Assembly: GCA_002774635.1 (NCBI GenBank)
Contig: PEXU01000030.1
Location: forward strand, 23,368 to 60,598
Direction of reading: 5' to 3'
Source: Candidatus Kerfeldbacteria bacterium CG08_land_8_20_14_0_20_40_16
GTDB lineage: Bacteria; Patescibacteriota; Patescibacteriia; UM-FILTER-42-10
DNA length: 37,231 bases
Shown here: one piece after another, positions 16,544-24,661 of the stretch
Numbering within the stretch: position 1 is the first letter of the stretch
How the letters are laid out: each line of letters begins with the position of its first letter
Notes under the pieces: model-generated
The model's database searches: none
Seen by the model: only the letters and a program-made list of their open reading frames with translations
What the model was told of the DNA's origin: nothing
Position numbers and translations under genes: made by a program

Positions 16544-18370
16544 ATGTGCGGAATAGTAGGATACGTAGGAAAAAGACCGGCTAAATCCATCCTGTTAAAC
16601 GGATTGAAAAAATTAGAATACCGCGGATACGACTCCGCAGGGATTGTTGTTTGTGACAAAGGTCAGCTTCATCTGAAAAAAACATTAGGCAAGATAGAGA
16701 ATTTGGAAAATGCCATAAAAAACAAAGACTGGCAAGGAACTCTGGGAATGGCGCATACCCGTTGGGCGACCCACGGAAAACCGTCTGATCTTAATGCTCA
16801 TCCGCATACTGATTGCAAGGAAGAGTTGGTCATTGTCCATAATGGAATAATTGAAAATTACCAAAAGCTGAAAGAAACACTTAAGAAAAAAGGCCATCAG
16901 TTCAAATCGGAAACTGATTCTGAAGTTATTGCCCATTTAATTGAAGAAAATTATCAGGGGGATCTAGTTGCGGCGGTCCGTCAGTCGCTCACCCGAATCG
17001 AAGGAACTTACGGCATAGCAGTAATCCATATTAAACACCCGGACGTTTTAGTTGCTGCCCGCAAAGGAAGCCCGGTCGTAATTGGTTTGAAGGAAGACGA
17101 GTACTTTGTTGCTTCCGATGTTACCCCTTTAATCAGCCATACCAAAGATGTAATTTATCTAGAAGACGGAGAAATAGCCGAAATTACCCCTTCTGGTTAT
17201 CGCATTTCCACAATTAATAACGAAAAGAGAAGACCGGCAATAAACCATGTAGAATGGGAAATTGCCGAAGCGGAAAAGCAAGGATACGACCATTATATGC
17301 TGAAGGAGATTTTTGAAGAGCCGGATGCGGCTCGAAATGCCATGCTCGGCCGGGTAATTCCCGAGGAAGGACTGGCCCATTTAGGGGGCCTGAACATGAG
17401 CGATGATCAGATGCGGGAAGTGAAACGTATTGTCATTGTCGCCTGCGGATCCGCCCTTTACGCCGCCCGGGCAGGAGAATACATGATTGAAAGATATGCC
17501 GATATCCCGGTGGAAGTAGAATATGCCTCTGAATTCCGCTATCGCGATCCGGTAATCGATCAGGGGACTTTAGTGTTTGCTATTAGTCAATCTGGTGAAA
17601 CGGCCGATACTTTGGCGGCGATGAAAGAAACCAAGCGCAAAGGAGCGCGGGTGTTGGGGATTGTGAATGTGGTTGGTTCTACTGTTGCTCGGGAATCGGA
17701 TGGCGGTACCTATATCCACGCTGGCCCAGAAATAGGAGTGGCTTCCACTAAAGCGTTTACCGGCCAATTAACAGTACTGGCAATTCTGGCTTTACAGTTT
17801 GGAAGATTAAAAAACATGTCCTTTTCCACCGGCCAGAAATTAGTTAAGGAATTAAAAGCGATTCCCCAAAAGATAGAGTCAATTCTGGAGCAGAACGAAA
17901 CCATTAAACGGTTGGCTCAAACTTATACTCAATACAAGAATTTCTTTTTCTTGGGGAGAGGAGCAAACTATCCTATCGCTTTAGAGGGCGCTTTAAAATT
18001 AAAGGAGGTGTCCTATTTGCATGCCGAAGCTTATCCCATGGCCGAACTGAAGCACGGTCCGATCGCCTTAATTGATCAAAATTTTCCCTCTTTTGTCATT
18101 GTTCCCAAAGACAGTTATTACGAAAAAAACATTAGCAATGTGGAAGAAATCAGAGCCCGGGAGGGAAGAATGATTGCCGTTGCCACCGAAGGGGATTCTA
18201 ATATTGGTAATTTAGTTAATGAAGTGATTTACGTTCCCAAGACTCTGGATTTACTTATTCCGCTTTTAACAGTAGTCCCTCTGCATTTATTTGCTTATCA
18301 TCTAGCGGTTGCTTTAGGGCGAGATGTAGACAAGCCCCGCAATTTAGCCAAGTCGGTGACGGTGGAATAA
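16544..18370 (+). CDS. glmS: Glutamine--fructose-6-phosphate aminotransferase
   Basis: This 608-residue enzyme makes glucosamine-6-phosphate from fructose-6-phosphate and glutamine, the first step to UDP-GlcNAc for peptidoglycan. The start is fixed by the catalytic Cys2 in 'MCGIVGYVG'. The class II glutaminase domain (about 1-220) has 'HTRWATHGKPSDLNAHPH' and 'GIIENY'. Two SIS isomerase domains follow (about 285-420 and 455-595), with 'CGSALYAARAGEYMIE', 'SQSGETADTLAAM', 'EVSYLHAEAYPMAELKHGP' and the conserved end 'PRNLAKSVTVE'. It is full length. It follows prfB across a repeat-filled gap. I see no glmS ribozyme upstream; the 86-base spacer is too short. Confidence 0.98.
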   Translation: MCGIVGYVGKRPAKSILLNGLKKLEYRGYDSAGIVVCDKGQLHLKKTLGKIENLENAIKNKDWQGTLGMAHTRWATHGKPSDLNAHPHTDCKEELVIVHNGIIENYQKLKETLKKKGHQFKSETDSEVIAHLIEENYQGDLVAAVRQSLTRIEGTYGIAVIHIKHPDVLVAARKGSPVVIGLKEDEYFVASDVTPLISHTKDVIYLEDGEIAEITPSGYRISTINNEKRRPAINHVEWEIAEAEKQGYDHYMLKEIFEEPDAARNAMLGRVIPEEGLAHLGGLNMSDDQMREVKRIVIVACGSALYAARAGEYMIERYADIPVEVEYASEFRYRDPVIDQGTLVFAISQSGETADTLAAMKETKRKGARVLGIVNVVGSTVARESDGGTYIHAGPEIGVASTKAFTGQLTVLAILALQFGRLKNMSFSTGQKLVKELKAIPQKIESILEQNETIKRLAQTYTQYKNFFFLGRGANYPIALEGALKLKEVSYLHAEAYPMAELKHGPIALIDQNFPSFVIVPKDSYYEKNISNVEEIRAREGRMIAVATEGDSNIGNLVNEVIYVPKTLDLLIPLLTVVPLHLFAYHLAVALGRDVDKPRNLAKSVTVE

Positions 18371-18492
18371 TGTAAACAAAGCTTAAGCCTTGGGTGGTAA
18401 TGCTGAAGCATTATAAACCGAGTCGTTTAGCTTAGTGAAAATAATTTGGTATATAAAACTTTAGTTTTGTCCTCAAAAGCTTAAGCTTTACA
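18371..18492. repeat. Palindrome-rich element between glmS and comEC
   Basis: The ends TGTAAACAAAGCTTAAGC (18371-18388) and GCTTAAGCTTTACA (18479-18492) are inverted copies differing by a 4-base gap. Inside are a perfect palindrome-like hairpin TAATGCTGAAGCATTA (18398-18413) and AAAACTTTAGTTTT. No open frame of note is present. This looks like a small inverted-repeat element or a structured 3' region. Confidence 0.55.
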
Positions 18493-18530
18493 TCCCAGAG
18501 TTCAAGTGCTACAATTGAATTAATTGATAA

Positions 18531-18567
18531 TATAGTTTGGGCGTCCTCAAAACCTGAGGACTTTTTT
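18531..18567 (+). promoter_or_regulatory. comEC -10 box followed by a terminator-like leader hairpin
   Basis: TATAGT (18531-18536) would start RNA at about 18543, exactly where a hairpin begins: GTCCTCA / TGAGGAC with loop AAACC, followed by TTTTTT directly before the ATG at 18569. The arrangement looks like an attenuator or a terminator just before the start codon. No good -35 is visible. GTCCTCAAAA also occurs at 18468. Confidence 0.4.
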
Positions 18568-18568
18568 G

Positions 18569-20077
18569 ATGTCAAAATCCAAAATATTCCAATTCAGCTT
18601 ACTAAGTTTTATCCTGGGCGTAGGCGGAGCTAAGTTTATTCGTCCGGTTGATTATTTTATTTTTTTTGCTGCTGCTGTTTTTATTCTCATTTTGCTAGTG
18701 GTCGGATTTTCCAACAGCAAAATAAGAACAATTAGTTTTTGTACCCTAAGCTTAATCCTCGGCTTTTGGTGTTTTTGGAATTCCGAACCAGTAATTACTC
18801 CTCAGCAGATCGCTTATTACAATAATCAGCAGGTAACATTCAAAGGTACAATCAAAGCCAGTCCGGATGTGCGTCCCGACCATACAAAATTAACAATCGG
18901 CACAGAGGAGATAGAAATAAAACATAGGATGATGGAAGTCAAGGGGGATGTGCTAGTCAATACTTCCTTATATCCTGAATACCAATATGGCGATCAGCTA
19001 AGAGTCAGCTGTCATTTAGAGCGGCCAGAAAAAATAGAAGACTTCTCGTATGATCTTTATTTAGCGCGCTATAACATCTATTCTTTATGCTATCGTCCCC
19101 AAATAGAATTATTAGCCAAAAACCAGGGAAACCCGTTATTGGCGACCATTTTAGGCTTTAAAGGCCGAATTCAATCCATTTTTAACCAAACTATCTCTGC
19201 TCCTCAAGTATCCATTCTATCGGCGATGATTTTAGGGAATCGCCGGAGCATTCCCCAGGAAGTAACCGAAGATTTTCGTAAAGCCGGAACCTCCCACATC
19301 ATTGCCATTTCCGGAATGCACATTACCATTATTTCCGGCCTGCTAATGCAGTTTGGCATTGGTTTGGGTATTTCCCGGCGCAGGACTTTTTATTTAGCCA
19401 GCCTAGTTTTAATAATATATGTGATTCTGGTCGGGATGCCAGCTTCTGCTATCCGGGCCGCCACCATGGGATTGCTGGCGCTTTTTTCTCAAATCATTGG
19501 TCGGCTTTCACGCTCTCTTAATCCCTTGCTTTTTGTTGCCTCCCTCATGATTTTAATCAATCCCAAGATTTTAGTGTCCGATATCGGATTCCAGCTTTCC
19601 TTTCTGGCGGTGTTGGGCATTATTTACCTTTCTCCTTTTTTTCAGAAATTGTTTAGCTGGTTGCCTAATTTTTTCCAGATCCGAAATTCTGCTTCCATGA
19701 CCATGGCGGCTTACCTAATGACCTTGCCGCTGATTGTTTACAGTTTTGGCAATCTATCTTTGGTGGCCATTGTTGTTAACGTTCTAGTTTTGCCCATAGT
19801 CCCTTTAATAATGATGAGCGGGTTGCTGACCGGAATCTTAGGAATTATTTTTTTGCCGTTGGGTAGAATCGCCGGGTGGCTCACCTGGATGTTCTTAAGT
19901 TATCTGATCTCGGTGATTAAATTTTTTGTTCAGTTTGATTTTGCTTCCCTAGCGATTAAAAAAACGTCTTGGTTGGTTCTAATCGGATCTTACTTGGTTA
20001 TCGCTTTAGCGGTCAGGATGATTTTTAGAAAGAAAAGCCCCGCCGATAGAAGCGGGGCAATCCTAATTCAGAAATAA
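18569..20077 (+). CDS. comEC: ComEC channel part (DUF4131 + Competence domain), lacking the beta-lactamase domain
   Basis: The 502-residue polytopic membrane protein starts at ATG 18569, one codon after the track's TTG. N-terminal helices (about 1-75) precede a small OB-like soluble part (DUF4131, about 85-190), then the Competence domain with 'DFRKAGTSHIIAISGMHITI' and about seven more helices. ComEC passes single-stranded DNA across the membrane during transformation. The usual C-terminal metallo-beta-lactamase domain is missing here and is encoded separately at 21247, on the far side of an opposite-strand gene. The last codons ('SPADRSGAILIQK') are read through the hairpin that terminates that gene. 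Confidence 0.88.
   Translation: MSKSKIFQFSLLSFILGVGGAKFIRPVDYFIFFAAAVFILILLVVGFSNSKIRTISFCTLSLILGFWCFWNSEPVITPQQIAYYNNQQVTFKGTIKASPDVRPDHTKLTIGTEEIEIKHRMMEVKGDVLVNTSLYPEYQYGDQLRVSCHLERPEKIEDFSYDLYLARYNIYSLCYRPQIELLAKNQGNPLLATILGFKGRIQSIFNQTISAPQVSILSAMILGNRRSIPQEVTEDFRKAGTSHIIAISGMHITIISGLLMQFGIGLGISRRRTFYLASLVLIIYVILVGMPASAIRAATMGLLALFSQIIGRLSRSLNPLLFVASLMILINPKILVSDIGFQLSFLAVLGIIYLSPFFQKLFSWLPNFFQIRNSASMTMAAYLMTLPLIVYSFGNLSLVAIVVNVLVLPIVPLIMMSGLLTGILGIIFLPLGRIAGWLTWMFLSYLISVIKFFVQFDFASLAIKKTSWLVLIGSYLVIALAVRMIFRKKSPADRSGAILIQK
20027..20058 (-). terminator. Terminator of the FBP aldolase/phosphatase gene, inside the 3' end of comEC
   Basis: On the minus strand GCCCCGC / GCGGGGC forms a 7-bp GC stem with an 8-base loop, followed by TTTTCTTTCT. 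The same bases code for the ComEC tail on the plus strand. Confidence 0.7.
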
Positions 20078-20088
20078 TTGCAGTTCTA

Positions 20089-21186
20089 TTATCGCACCTT
20101 GAATTTTTTATCCAGGACATCTAAACGTTCGGTGATTCCTCCGTATTCCAATTCTTCCATATGAAGCATGGCCGGCCCAGAGAATCCTTGCTCTCTGATA
20201 TCGGTTGCTTTTCGAGACACTTTATTTCTAATGTAGTCCCAATAAGGGTGATTAAACACATCAGCTGGTTCGGTTAAGCGTCCATCATGAACACAAAATG
20301 CTGCTCCAGAAACTAGCGGCGGGCCATCAAAAAAGGATGTCGGAGTATTCAGGGCCACGGGCATCAATGGTCCATTGTGAGATCCTCTCATGAAGCCAGC
20401 CACGAAATGGCCAATCTGGTAAGGAGAAAGTACTTCCCCAGTTGCGGGAAAAGCGCCTTGGGTCCGAACTAGACAGATCGGATCATCTTTGCCGGTGTAA
20501 GTGCCGGCGACATTATGCAATCGAGTAGTAGAAACCGAAACTACAATGTCATTATCCGCTCGGGAATGAATGCTTTCTACGACAAATCGCTGGTTGTCTC
20601 TTAATAGCGCCACGATATTGTAAATATCTTCCGGGGCGTTAAGTTCTATTATCCGATCCCCTTTGATGTAAGAAACATCCATAATCGTGAATTTGAAACC
20701 AGCCTTCATTTTAGGGCTTAGCATCAAGCCGGCACAGTGCATGGGGTCTACAAAAGACAGATAAAGCGGCAGATTATAGGCCCCGGGATCCGTTTTGTCT
20801 GCGGCAAATAATATGAATGGTTCATTCTCTCTTTCTTCAATTTCCATTTCGGCAACAGCTGGCCCCAACCCTTTTACATTTCCGGAAAAAGCGTCCTTTA
20901 GAAGATCCTGCCCTGCCCCATAGAGCCCCTGTTCTTTGGCTACCTCGGTTGCTGCCTTAAAGGCGTCCCAGGCCAGTTTATGAATTTCTTCTGAATTGAC
21001 GCCCTTCTGATGGGTAGTAAGAATGGCGATATCGTCGCCGGTGTAGCCAACATAATGATCAATTACAAATCCGCTGGCTACGTCAGAAACGTATTCTTTT
21101 ACTCGTTCCAGCAGTCTTTGGCTGGGTTTAATATGGCCTCCGATGGAGCCGACGTCTGCTTTAATGGCGGTAATCGTGGTTTTCAT
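20089..21186 (-). CDS. Bifunctional fructose-1,6-bisphosphate aldolase/phosphatase (archaeal type)
   Basis: This 365-residue protein belongs to the FBPA/P (class V FBPase) family. The N-terminus 'TTITAIKADVGSIGGH' holds metal ligands; 'DHYVGYTGDDIAILTTH', 'AADKTDPGAYNLPLY', 'DPMHCAGLML', 'FNHPYWDYIR' and 'RGSHNGPLMPV' are typical. The family condenses triose phosphates and dephosphorylates the product, making gluconeogenesis one-way. It is best known from archaea and early-branching bacteria. Length is normal. It lies on the minus strand between the two halves of comEC, has its own promoter, and ends in a terminator within comEC. Transfer from archaea is possible but not shown by this window. 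Confidence 0.93.
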   Translation of the reverse strand: MKTTITAIKADVGSIGGHIKPSQRLLERVKEYVSDVASGFVIDHYVGYTGDDIAILTTHQKGVNSEEIHKLAWDAFKAATEVAKEQGLYGAGQDLLKDAFSGNVKGLGPAVAEMEIEERENEPFILFAADKTDPGAYNLPLYLSFVDPMHCAGLMLSPKMKAGFKFTIMDVSYIKGDRIIELNAPEDIYNIVALLRDNQRFVVESIHSRADNDIVVSVSTTRLHNVAGTYTGKDDPICLVRTQGAFPATGEVLSPYQIGHFVAGFMRGSHNGPLMPVALNTPTSFFDGPPLVSGAAFCVHDGRLTEPADVFNHPYWDYIRNKVSRKATDIREQGFSGPAMLHMEELEYGGITERLDVLDKKFKVR

Positions 21187-21216
21187 ATAAAAGCAAGTTA
21201 ATTTTTAGGCTTTCTT

Positions 21217-21246
21217 ATTATATCAAATTATGATTAGAAATATCAA
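21217..21246 (-). promoter_or_regulatory. Promoter of the FBP aldolase/phosphatase gene
   Basis: On the minus strand TTGATA (21246-21241), 18 bases, TATAAT (21222-21217). The leader would be about 25-30 bases. The -35 abuts the start codon of the divergent beta-lactamase gene, so the two promoters overlap. Confidence 0.6.
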
Positions 21247-22116
21247 ATGAAAAAGCAATTGAAACTAATTTTAGTTCTAGGCATACTATTCACAATTTTG
21301 GCGGTGATTGTTGTATTTAATATCCAGGACAAGAAGTTGAAGGTGTATTTTTTAGATGTGGGACAAGGCGATTCCATTCTAATCCGAACACCTAATCACC
21401 AAGACATTTTAATTGACGGCGGTCCGAGTAGCGACGTAGTAAATAAAATCGGCCAGTATCTTCCTTTTTATGACCGCAATATTGAACTCGTAATTCTTAC
21501 CCATGCCCACTCTGATCATGTGGTGGGACTAATTGAAGTTTTAAAGCGCTATCAGGTTGATCAAATATTGTATTCCGGACAGGTAAGTTACCAGTCAAGC
21601 GATTACCTTGCCTGGCTGGAGATTATTAGAAAAAAAGCGGTTCCTTTGCGATCGGTAAAATGTTGCGAGCAAATTTCCTTAGGGGAAAATCTGAACTTGG
21701 AAATTCTGTATCCCTTTGAGGATTTTTCCGGAAAAGAAGTAGAGGATCTTAATGACACTTCTGTTATTAACCGCTTAGTATTTCAGGAGGTAGAATTCTT
21801 ATTCACCGGTGATGCGCCGGTTGAGGTAGAAGAAAAAATGATTGACCAAGGAGTAAATCTGGAGGCGGATGTTTTAAAGGTCGGACATCATGGCAGTAAA
21901 TACTCCTCATCCTTAAAATTTCTTGATTTGGTGAATCCTAAATATGCCATTATTCAATCCGGTGAGGGAAATAAGTTTAGTCATCCTCATTTCAAGACCA
22001 TAAATAATTTAAATAAACAGGGAATTGAAGTTTTAAGGAATGACCAGTGCGGGACAATTATTTTTGGAACAGATGGAGAAACGCTAGATATTAAAAGTGA
22101 AAGGTGTAAAATTTAA
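21247..22116 (+). CDS. ComEC-type metallo-beta-lactamase domain protein
   Basis: This 289-residue protein starts with a membrane-anchor or signal helix (about 5-24). The hydrolase follows, matching the C-terminal domain of ComEC: 'VYFLDVGQGDSILIRTP', 'ILIDGGP', the metal motif HxHxDH as 'LTHAHSDHVVG' near 86, 'FLFTGDAP' and 'VLKVGHHGSKYSSS'. In ComEC this domain is thought to degrade the non-transported DNA strand outside the membrane. As a separate anchored protein it probably partners with the channel gene at 18569. A 34-bp perfect palindrome begins at its stop codon. Confidence 0.88.
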   Translation: MKKQLKLILVLGILFTILAVIVVFNIQDKKLKVYFLDVGQGDSILIRTPNHQDILIDGGPSSDVVNKIGQYLPFYDRNIELVILTHAHSDHVVGLIEVLKRYQVDQILYSGQVSYQSSDYLAWLEIIRKKAVPLRSVKCCEQISLGENLNLEILYPFEDFSGKEVEDLNDTSVINRLVFQEVEFLFTGDAPVEVEEKMIDQGVNLEADVLKVGHHGSKYSSSLKFLDLVNPKYAIIQSGEGNKFSHPHFKTINNLNKQGIEVLRNDQCGTIIFGTDGETLDIKSERCKI

Positions 22117-22149
22117 TTGTAGGCGAAACGCCGGCGTTTCGCCTACAAT
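22116..22149. repeat. Perfect 34-bp palindrome
   Basis: ATTGTAGGCGAAACGCC is followed directly by its exact reverse complement. No T-tract follows, so it is not a standard terminator. It overlaps the last base of the upstream stop codon and fits the style of dispersed palindromes common in Patescibacteria. Confidence 0.9.
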
Positions 22150-22182
22150 GCTCTGCGGCTTTTCCATTTGAATTTAAACAGG

Positions 22183-22188
22183 TATGAT
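22183..22188 (+). promoter_or_regulatory. -10 box of a leaderless gene
   Basis: TATGAT ends 6 bases before the ATG at 22195, the same spacing as at prfB. The -35 region (TTTTCC) is poor. Confidence 0.4.
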
Positions 22189-22194
22189 ACTTTT

Positions 22195-22803
22195 ATGAAA
22201 GGTTCAACCCATACCGTAATCGGTGCCAACACCGTTTGGATCCTCACTTTGTTTTCCGGATTCTCCTGGAATCCGTTTTTAATTATCGCCGGCGCTTTAG
22301 GAGGTCTTTTACCAGATTTGGATGCCTCGGATTCCAAAATCAAACACCTGGAAATAGGTTACGGCAAAGGCCGAAATAGAATGGCAATCAAGCCGTTTTA
22401 TCTGCCCAGCATGATTATTTCATCTTTATTTAAACATCGGGGCGTTTTGCACTCCCTTTTTGCAGTAATCCTGGTGGGATGGGGAAGTTATTTCCTTTTT
22501 CTTTTTTTAAGCCAATGGGTAAGTTTTTTAACTCAGGAATTTTGGTTGGTTCTGACTTTAGGATACCTAAGCCACTTAGTGGCAGATGGAATTACTAAGT
22601 ATGGCGTTCCTGTCTTTTGGCCCTGGAATAGAAACATCCATCTGCTGCCAAGATTGCTGCGTTTCAGAATGGGTTCTTTTACTGAAACAATTATTTTTAT
22701 TGTGCTGCTGTTTACTTTAGGATTGTTTGTTTTAAACAGTTATCAGAATTTAAATCTCTCGGAGCTCGTATTGGCTAATGGAGGTGGAAATATGATATAC
22801 TAA
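22195..22803 (+). CDS. DUF457/YdjM-type membrane metal-dependent hydrolase
   Basis: I place the start at ATG 22195 ('MKGSTHTVIGANTVW'), 9 codons after the track's TTG, because it sits at leaderless distance from a TATGAT box and matches family N-termini. The 202-residue membrane protein has the histidine/aspartate motifs of the LexA-regulated YdjM family: 'STHTVIGA', 'GGLLPDLDASDSKI', 'HRGVLHSLFAV' and 'GYLSHLVADGIT'. About four transmembrane helices are visible. The metal-dependent hydrolase name is a family label; the true substrate, possibly a membrane lipid, is unknown. Confidence 0.8.
   Translation: MKGSTHTVIGANTVWILTLFSGFSWNPFLIIAGALGGLLPDLDASDSKIKHLEIGYGKGRNRMAIKPFYLPSMIISSLFKHRGVLHSLFAVILVGWGSYFLFLFLSQWVSFLTQEFWLVLTLGYLSHLVADGITKYGVPVFWPWNRNIHLLPRLLRFRMGSFTETIIFIVLLFTLGLFVLNSYQNLNLSELVLANGGGNMIY
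22793..22801 (+). promoter_or_regulatory. Extended -10 promoter for the first DsbA-like gene
   Basis: TGATATACT (TGn plus TATACT) overlaps the end of the DUF457 gene. The ATG lies 13 bases downstream of the box, giving a very short leader. The -35 (TTGGCT at 19 bases) is weak. Confidence 0.45.
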
Positions 22804-22814
22804 TCTACAAATTA

Positions 22815-23537
22815 ATGAATCTTCAAGAAGTGCTCAAACAATCCTCTAATTTGGCAGGAAGTTCTCCAACGCCTCATAGAAAAAAATGGTTTTCAAAATG
22901 GTGGGTTATTTTAATATTTGTAATTCTGTTTATCTTACTTGTTTTAGCAGTCGCGCTTTCCTTTGCGGTATATGATGAAATCAAAAATATGGATAAACCG
23001 ACTGGGATTGATTTAACAAACCAACCGATAGTGCCAGTAAGCGCTGACGATGATCCTTCCCGAGGACCAGAAGATGCCAAAGTAATAATTATTGCTTTTG
23101 AGGATTTTGAGTGTTCTTATTGCGAAGAGTCTTATCCAGTTATTAAAGAATTGCTATTAACCTATAAAAACCAGATTCGTTTTGTGTTCCGCGATTTTCC
23201 AGCGTTGGAGAATTCTCAAAAAGTGCACGAAGCAGCAGAATGTACGGATGATCAAGGTAGATTCTGGGCAATGTACGACAAAATATTTGAAAATCAAGAC
23301 AACCTTACAGTTTTAGACCTAAAAAATTATGCCGAAGAAATTGGCCTGGATGCTGTCTCTTTTGCTGATTGCTTGGATAGCGGCAAATATGAAAAAGAGG
23401 TGCAAAAAGATTTAACAGACGGCTTTGTGGCCGGAGTGAGCGGAACACCGACTTGGTTTATCAACGGCAGGAAATTTGCGGGAGCGATACCCTTAGAGAC
23501 ATTTAAGCAGATCATTGACCATTATCTTAAGGAATAA
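22815..23537 (+). CDS. Membrane-anchored DsbA-like thiol oxidoreductase (1)
   Basis: The 240-residue protein has an N-terminal anchor helix (about 32-56) and a thioredoxin_4/DsbA-type domain with active site CSYC ('FEDFECSYCEESYPVIK') near 99-102, and the cis-Pro loop 'VSGTPTWFINGR'. 'DDQGRFWAMYDKIFENQ' is the usual helical insert. The domain faces outside and should introduce or shuffle disulfides in exported proteins, for example the Cys-rich giant protein. It differs from the other two DsbA-like proteins mainly in its longer N-terminus and active-site dipeptide. No DsbB or VKOR partner is seen in the window. Confidence 0.88.
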   Translation: MNLQEVLKQSSNLAGSSPTPHRKKWFSKWWVILIFVILFILLVLAVALSFAVYDEIKNMDKPTGIDLTNQPIVPVSADDDPSRGPEDAKVIIIAFEDFECSYCEESYPVIKELLLTYKNQIRFVFRDFPALENSQKVHEAAECTDDQGRFWAMYDKIFENQDNLTVLDLKNYAEEIGLDAVSFADCLDSGKYEKEVQKDLTDGFVAGVSGTPTWFINGRKFAGAIPLETFKQIIDHYLKE

Positions 23538-23657
23538 CGAATAGTTGTTGCCTCTTTGAGAAAAATAATTTATAGTTTCATTAAGATCTAATCTAAAATT
23601 GATTCTATGTTGTAAGTTTCTTAGAAAAAAGTTATCGCCGGAAAAAACTCTTTTTTA

Positions 23658-23722
23658 TTTCGACTAGCGAGGAACAAAATGATCCCGCCTTGGCGGGACA
23701 TTTTGGCCGAGCGACGTCGAAA
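23658..23722. repeat. 65-bp palindromic repeat element
   Basis: The ends TTTCGAC and GTCGAAA enclose a strong hairpin CAAAATGATCCCGCC / GGCGGGACATTTTG with a 2-base loop. It lies in the 273-base gap between the DsbA-like and transporter genes. A related half-motif (CTCAGGGCGAAAC) is found in the 3' end of the transporter gene at about 24467. The rest of the gap shows nothing I recognise. Confidence 0.75.
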
Positions 23723-23810
23723 CATAGGGTAAATAACCCTCAACTTGCCGCGTTTCCTTTTAATCCTACCAGCCCCGGAGTCAATGCCCTTTATTATTAA
23801 CATAGAATCA

Positions 23811-24506
23811 ATGAAATTTTCTTTAACAATTGAAGATAAGACCAATATTCTTCTGGCAATCTTTGTTGCGGCCTTAGTGGCGGCTAATCTTTTAGGGTCA
23901 AAAATTACTGAATTATTTGGAATCAGGACCTCGGTTGGTATTTTAGCTTATCCTATCACCTTTTTAATCACTGACATTATTGCTGAAGTGCAGGGAAGGA
24001 GCAAAGCCCGATCGTTTATTCTAGCTGGTTTTGTTGCTCTAATTCTAACGTTGGTTTTAACCGTTATTTCCGTTAAAATGCCGCCTTATAAAAATTTTGA
24101 ATACAATACAGGCTACAGCGCAATATTCTCGAATTCCATTAGAATGATAATTGGTAGCATTACCGCTTTCGTACTTTCGCAGTTGCACGATGTTTGGGCC
24201 TTTCATTTTTGGAAAGAAAAAACCAAAAATAAATTTCTTTGGCTAAGAAACAATTTTTCAACGATAGTCAGTCAGTTTATTGACACTACCGTTTTTATGT
24301 TTATTGCTTTTTATCTAGTGACTCCCAAATATACCGTTCCTTTTATTTTCTCTTTAATTATTCCATATTGGTTTTTAAAGGTTGTTTTTGCTCTTTGTGA
24401 TACGCCTTTTGTCTATATGGGCGTTAAATTCCTGAAAACCAAAAATAATTTGACCCCTCGGCTACGCTCAGGGCGAAACGAGCTTCTAAACATAGATGAT
24501 AAATAA
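23811..24506 (+). CDS. Queuosine precursor transporter (VUT/YhhQ family)
   Basis: I choose ATG 23811 ('MKFSLTIEDKTNILLA', 231 residues) over the TTG at 23745 and ATG 23784, because it places about ten residues before the first helix as in the family. About six membrane helices follow. Family features include 'ALVAANLLGSKI', 'YPITFLITDIIAEVQGRSKA' and 'FSTIVSQFIDTTVFMFIAFY'. The family imports queuine/preQ precursors for tRNA wobble modification, which suits a host-dependent organism that scavenges. The last 15 residues ('PRLRSGRNELLNIDDK') come from a repeat-like sequence and are not part of the family domain. Confidence 0.87.
   Translation: MKFSLTIEDKTNILLAIFVAALVAANLLGSKITELFGIRTSVGILAYPITFLITDIIAEVQGRSKARSFILAGFVALILTLVLTVISVKMPPYKNFEYNTGYSAIFSNSIRMIIGSITAFVLSQLHDVWAFHFWKEKTKNKFLWLRNNFSTIVSQFIDTTVFMFIAFYLVTPKYTVPFIFSLIIPYWFLKVVFALCDTPFVYMGVKFLKTKNNLTPRLRSGRNELLNIDDK
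24455..24486. repeat. Repeat fragment forming the C-terminal codons of the transporter
   Basis: CCCTCGGCTACGCTCAGGG and the following CGAAACGAG resemble the dispersed 'CGAAA ... CTGAGC' palindromes of Patescibacteria. It shares the CGAAAC end with the element at 23658-23722. It encodes 'PRLRSGRNE'. Confidence 0.45.
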
Positions 24507-24661
24507 AGCAAACCTCAGGTTTCCTATTGGAATTTAACGTAGAGTTTGACAAAAATAGAAAAACCATTATCCTAAAAGAGTTAATTGTCTGCAACTGATT
24601 GATCTCAAGTGCGTGCAAGAACGACTTTCGATACTTGACCATCAGTATTTATTCTTAAAGA

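Noticed and set aside
24424-24642. 72-residue minus-strand ORF
   Set aside because: It reads through the CGAAAC repeat ('RFALSVAEGS') and the intergenic region; it has no gene-like features.
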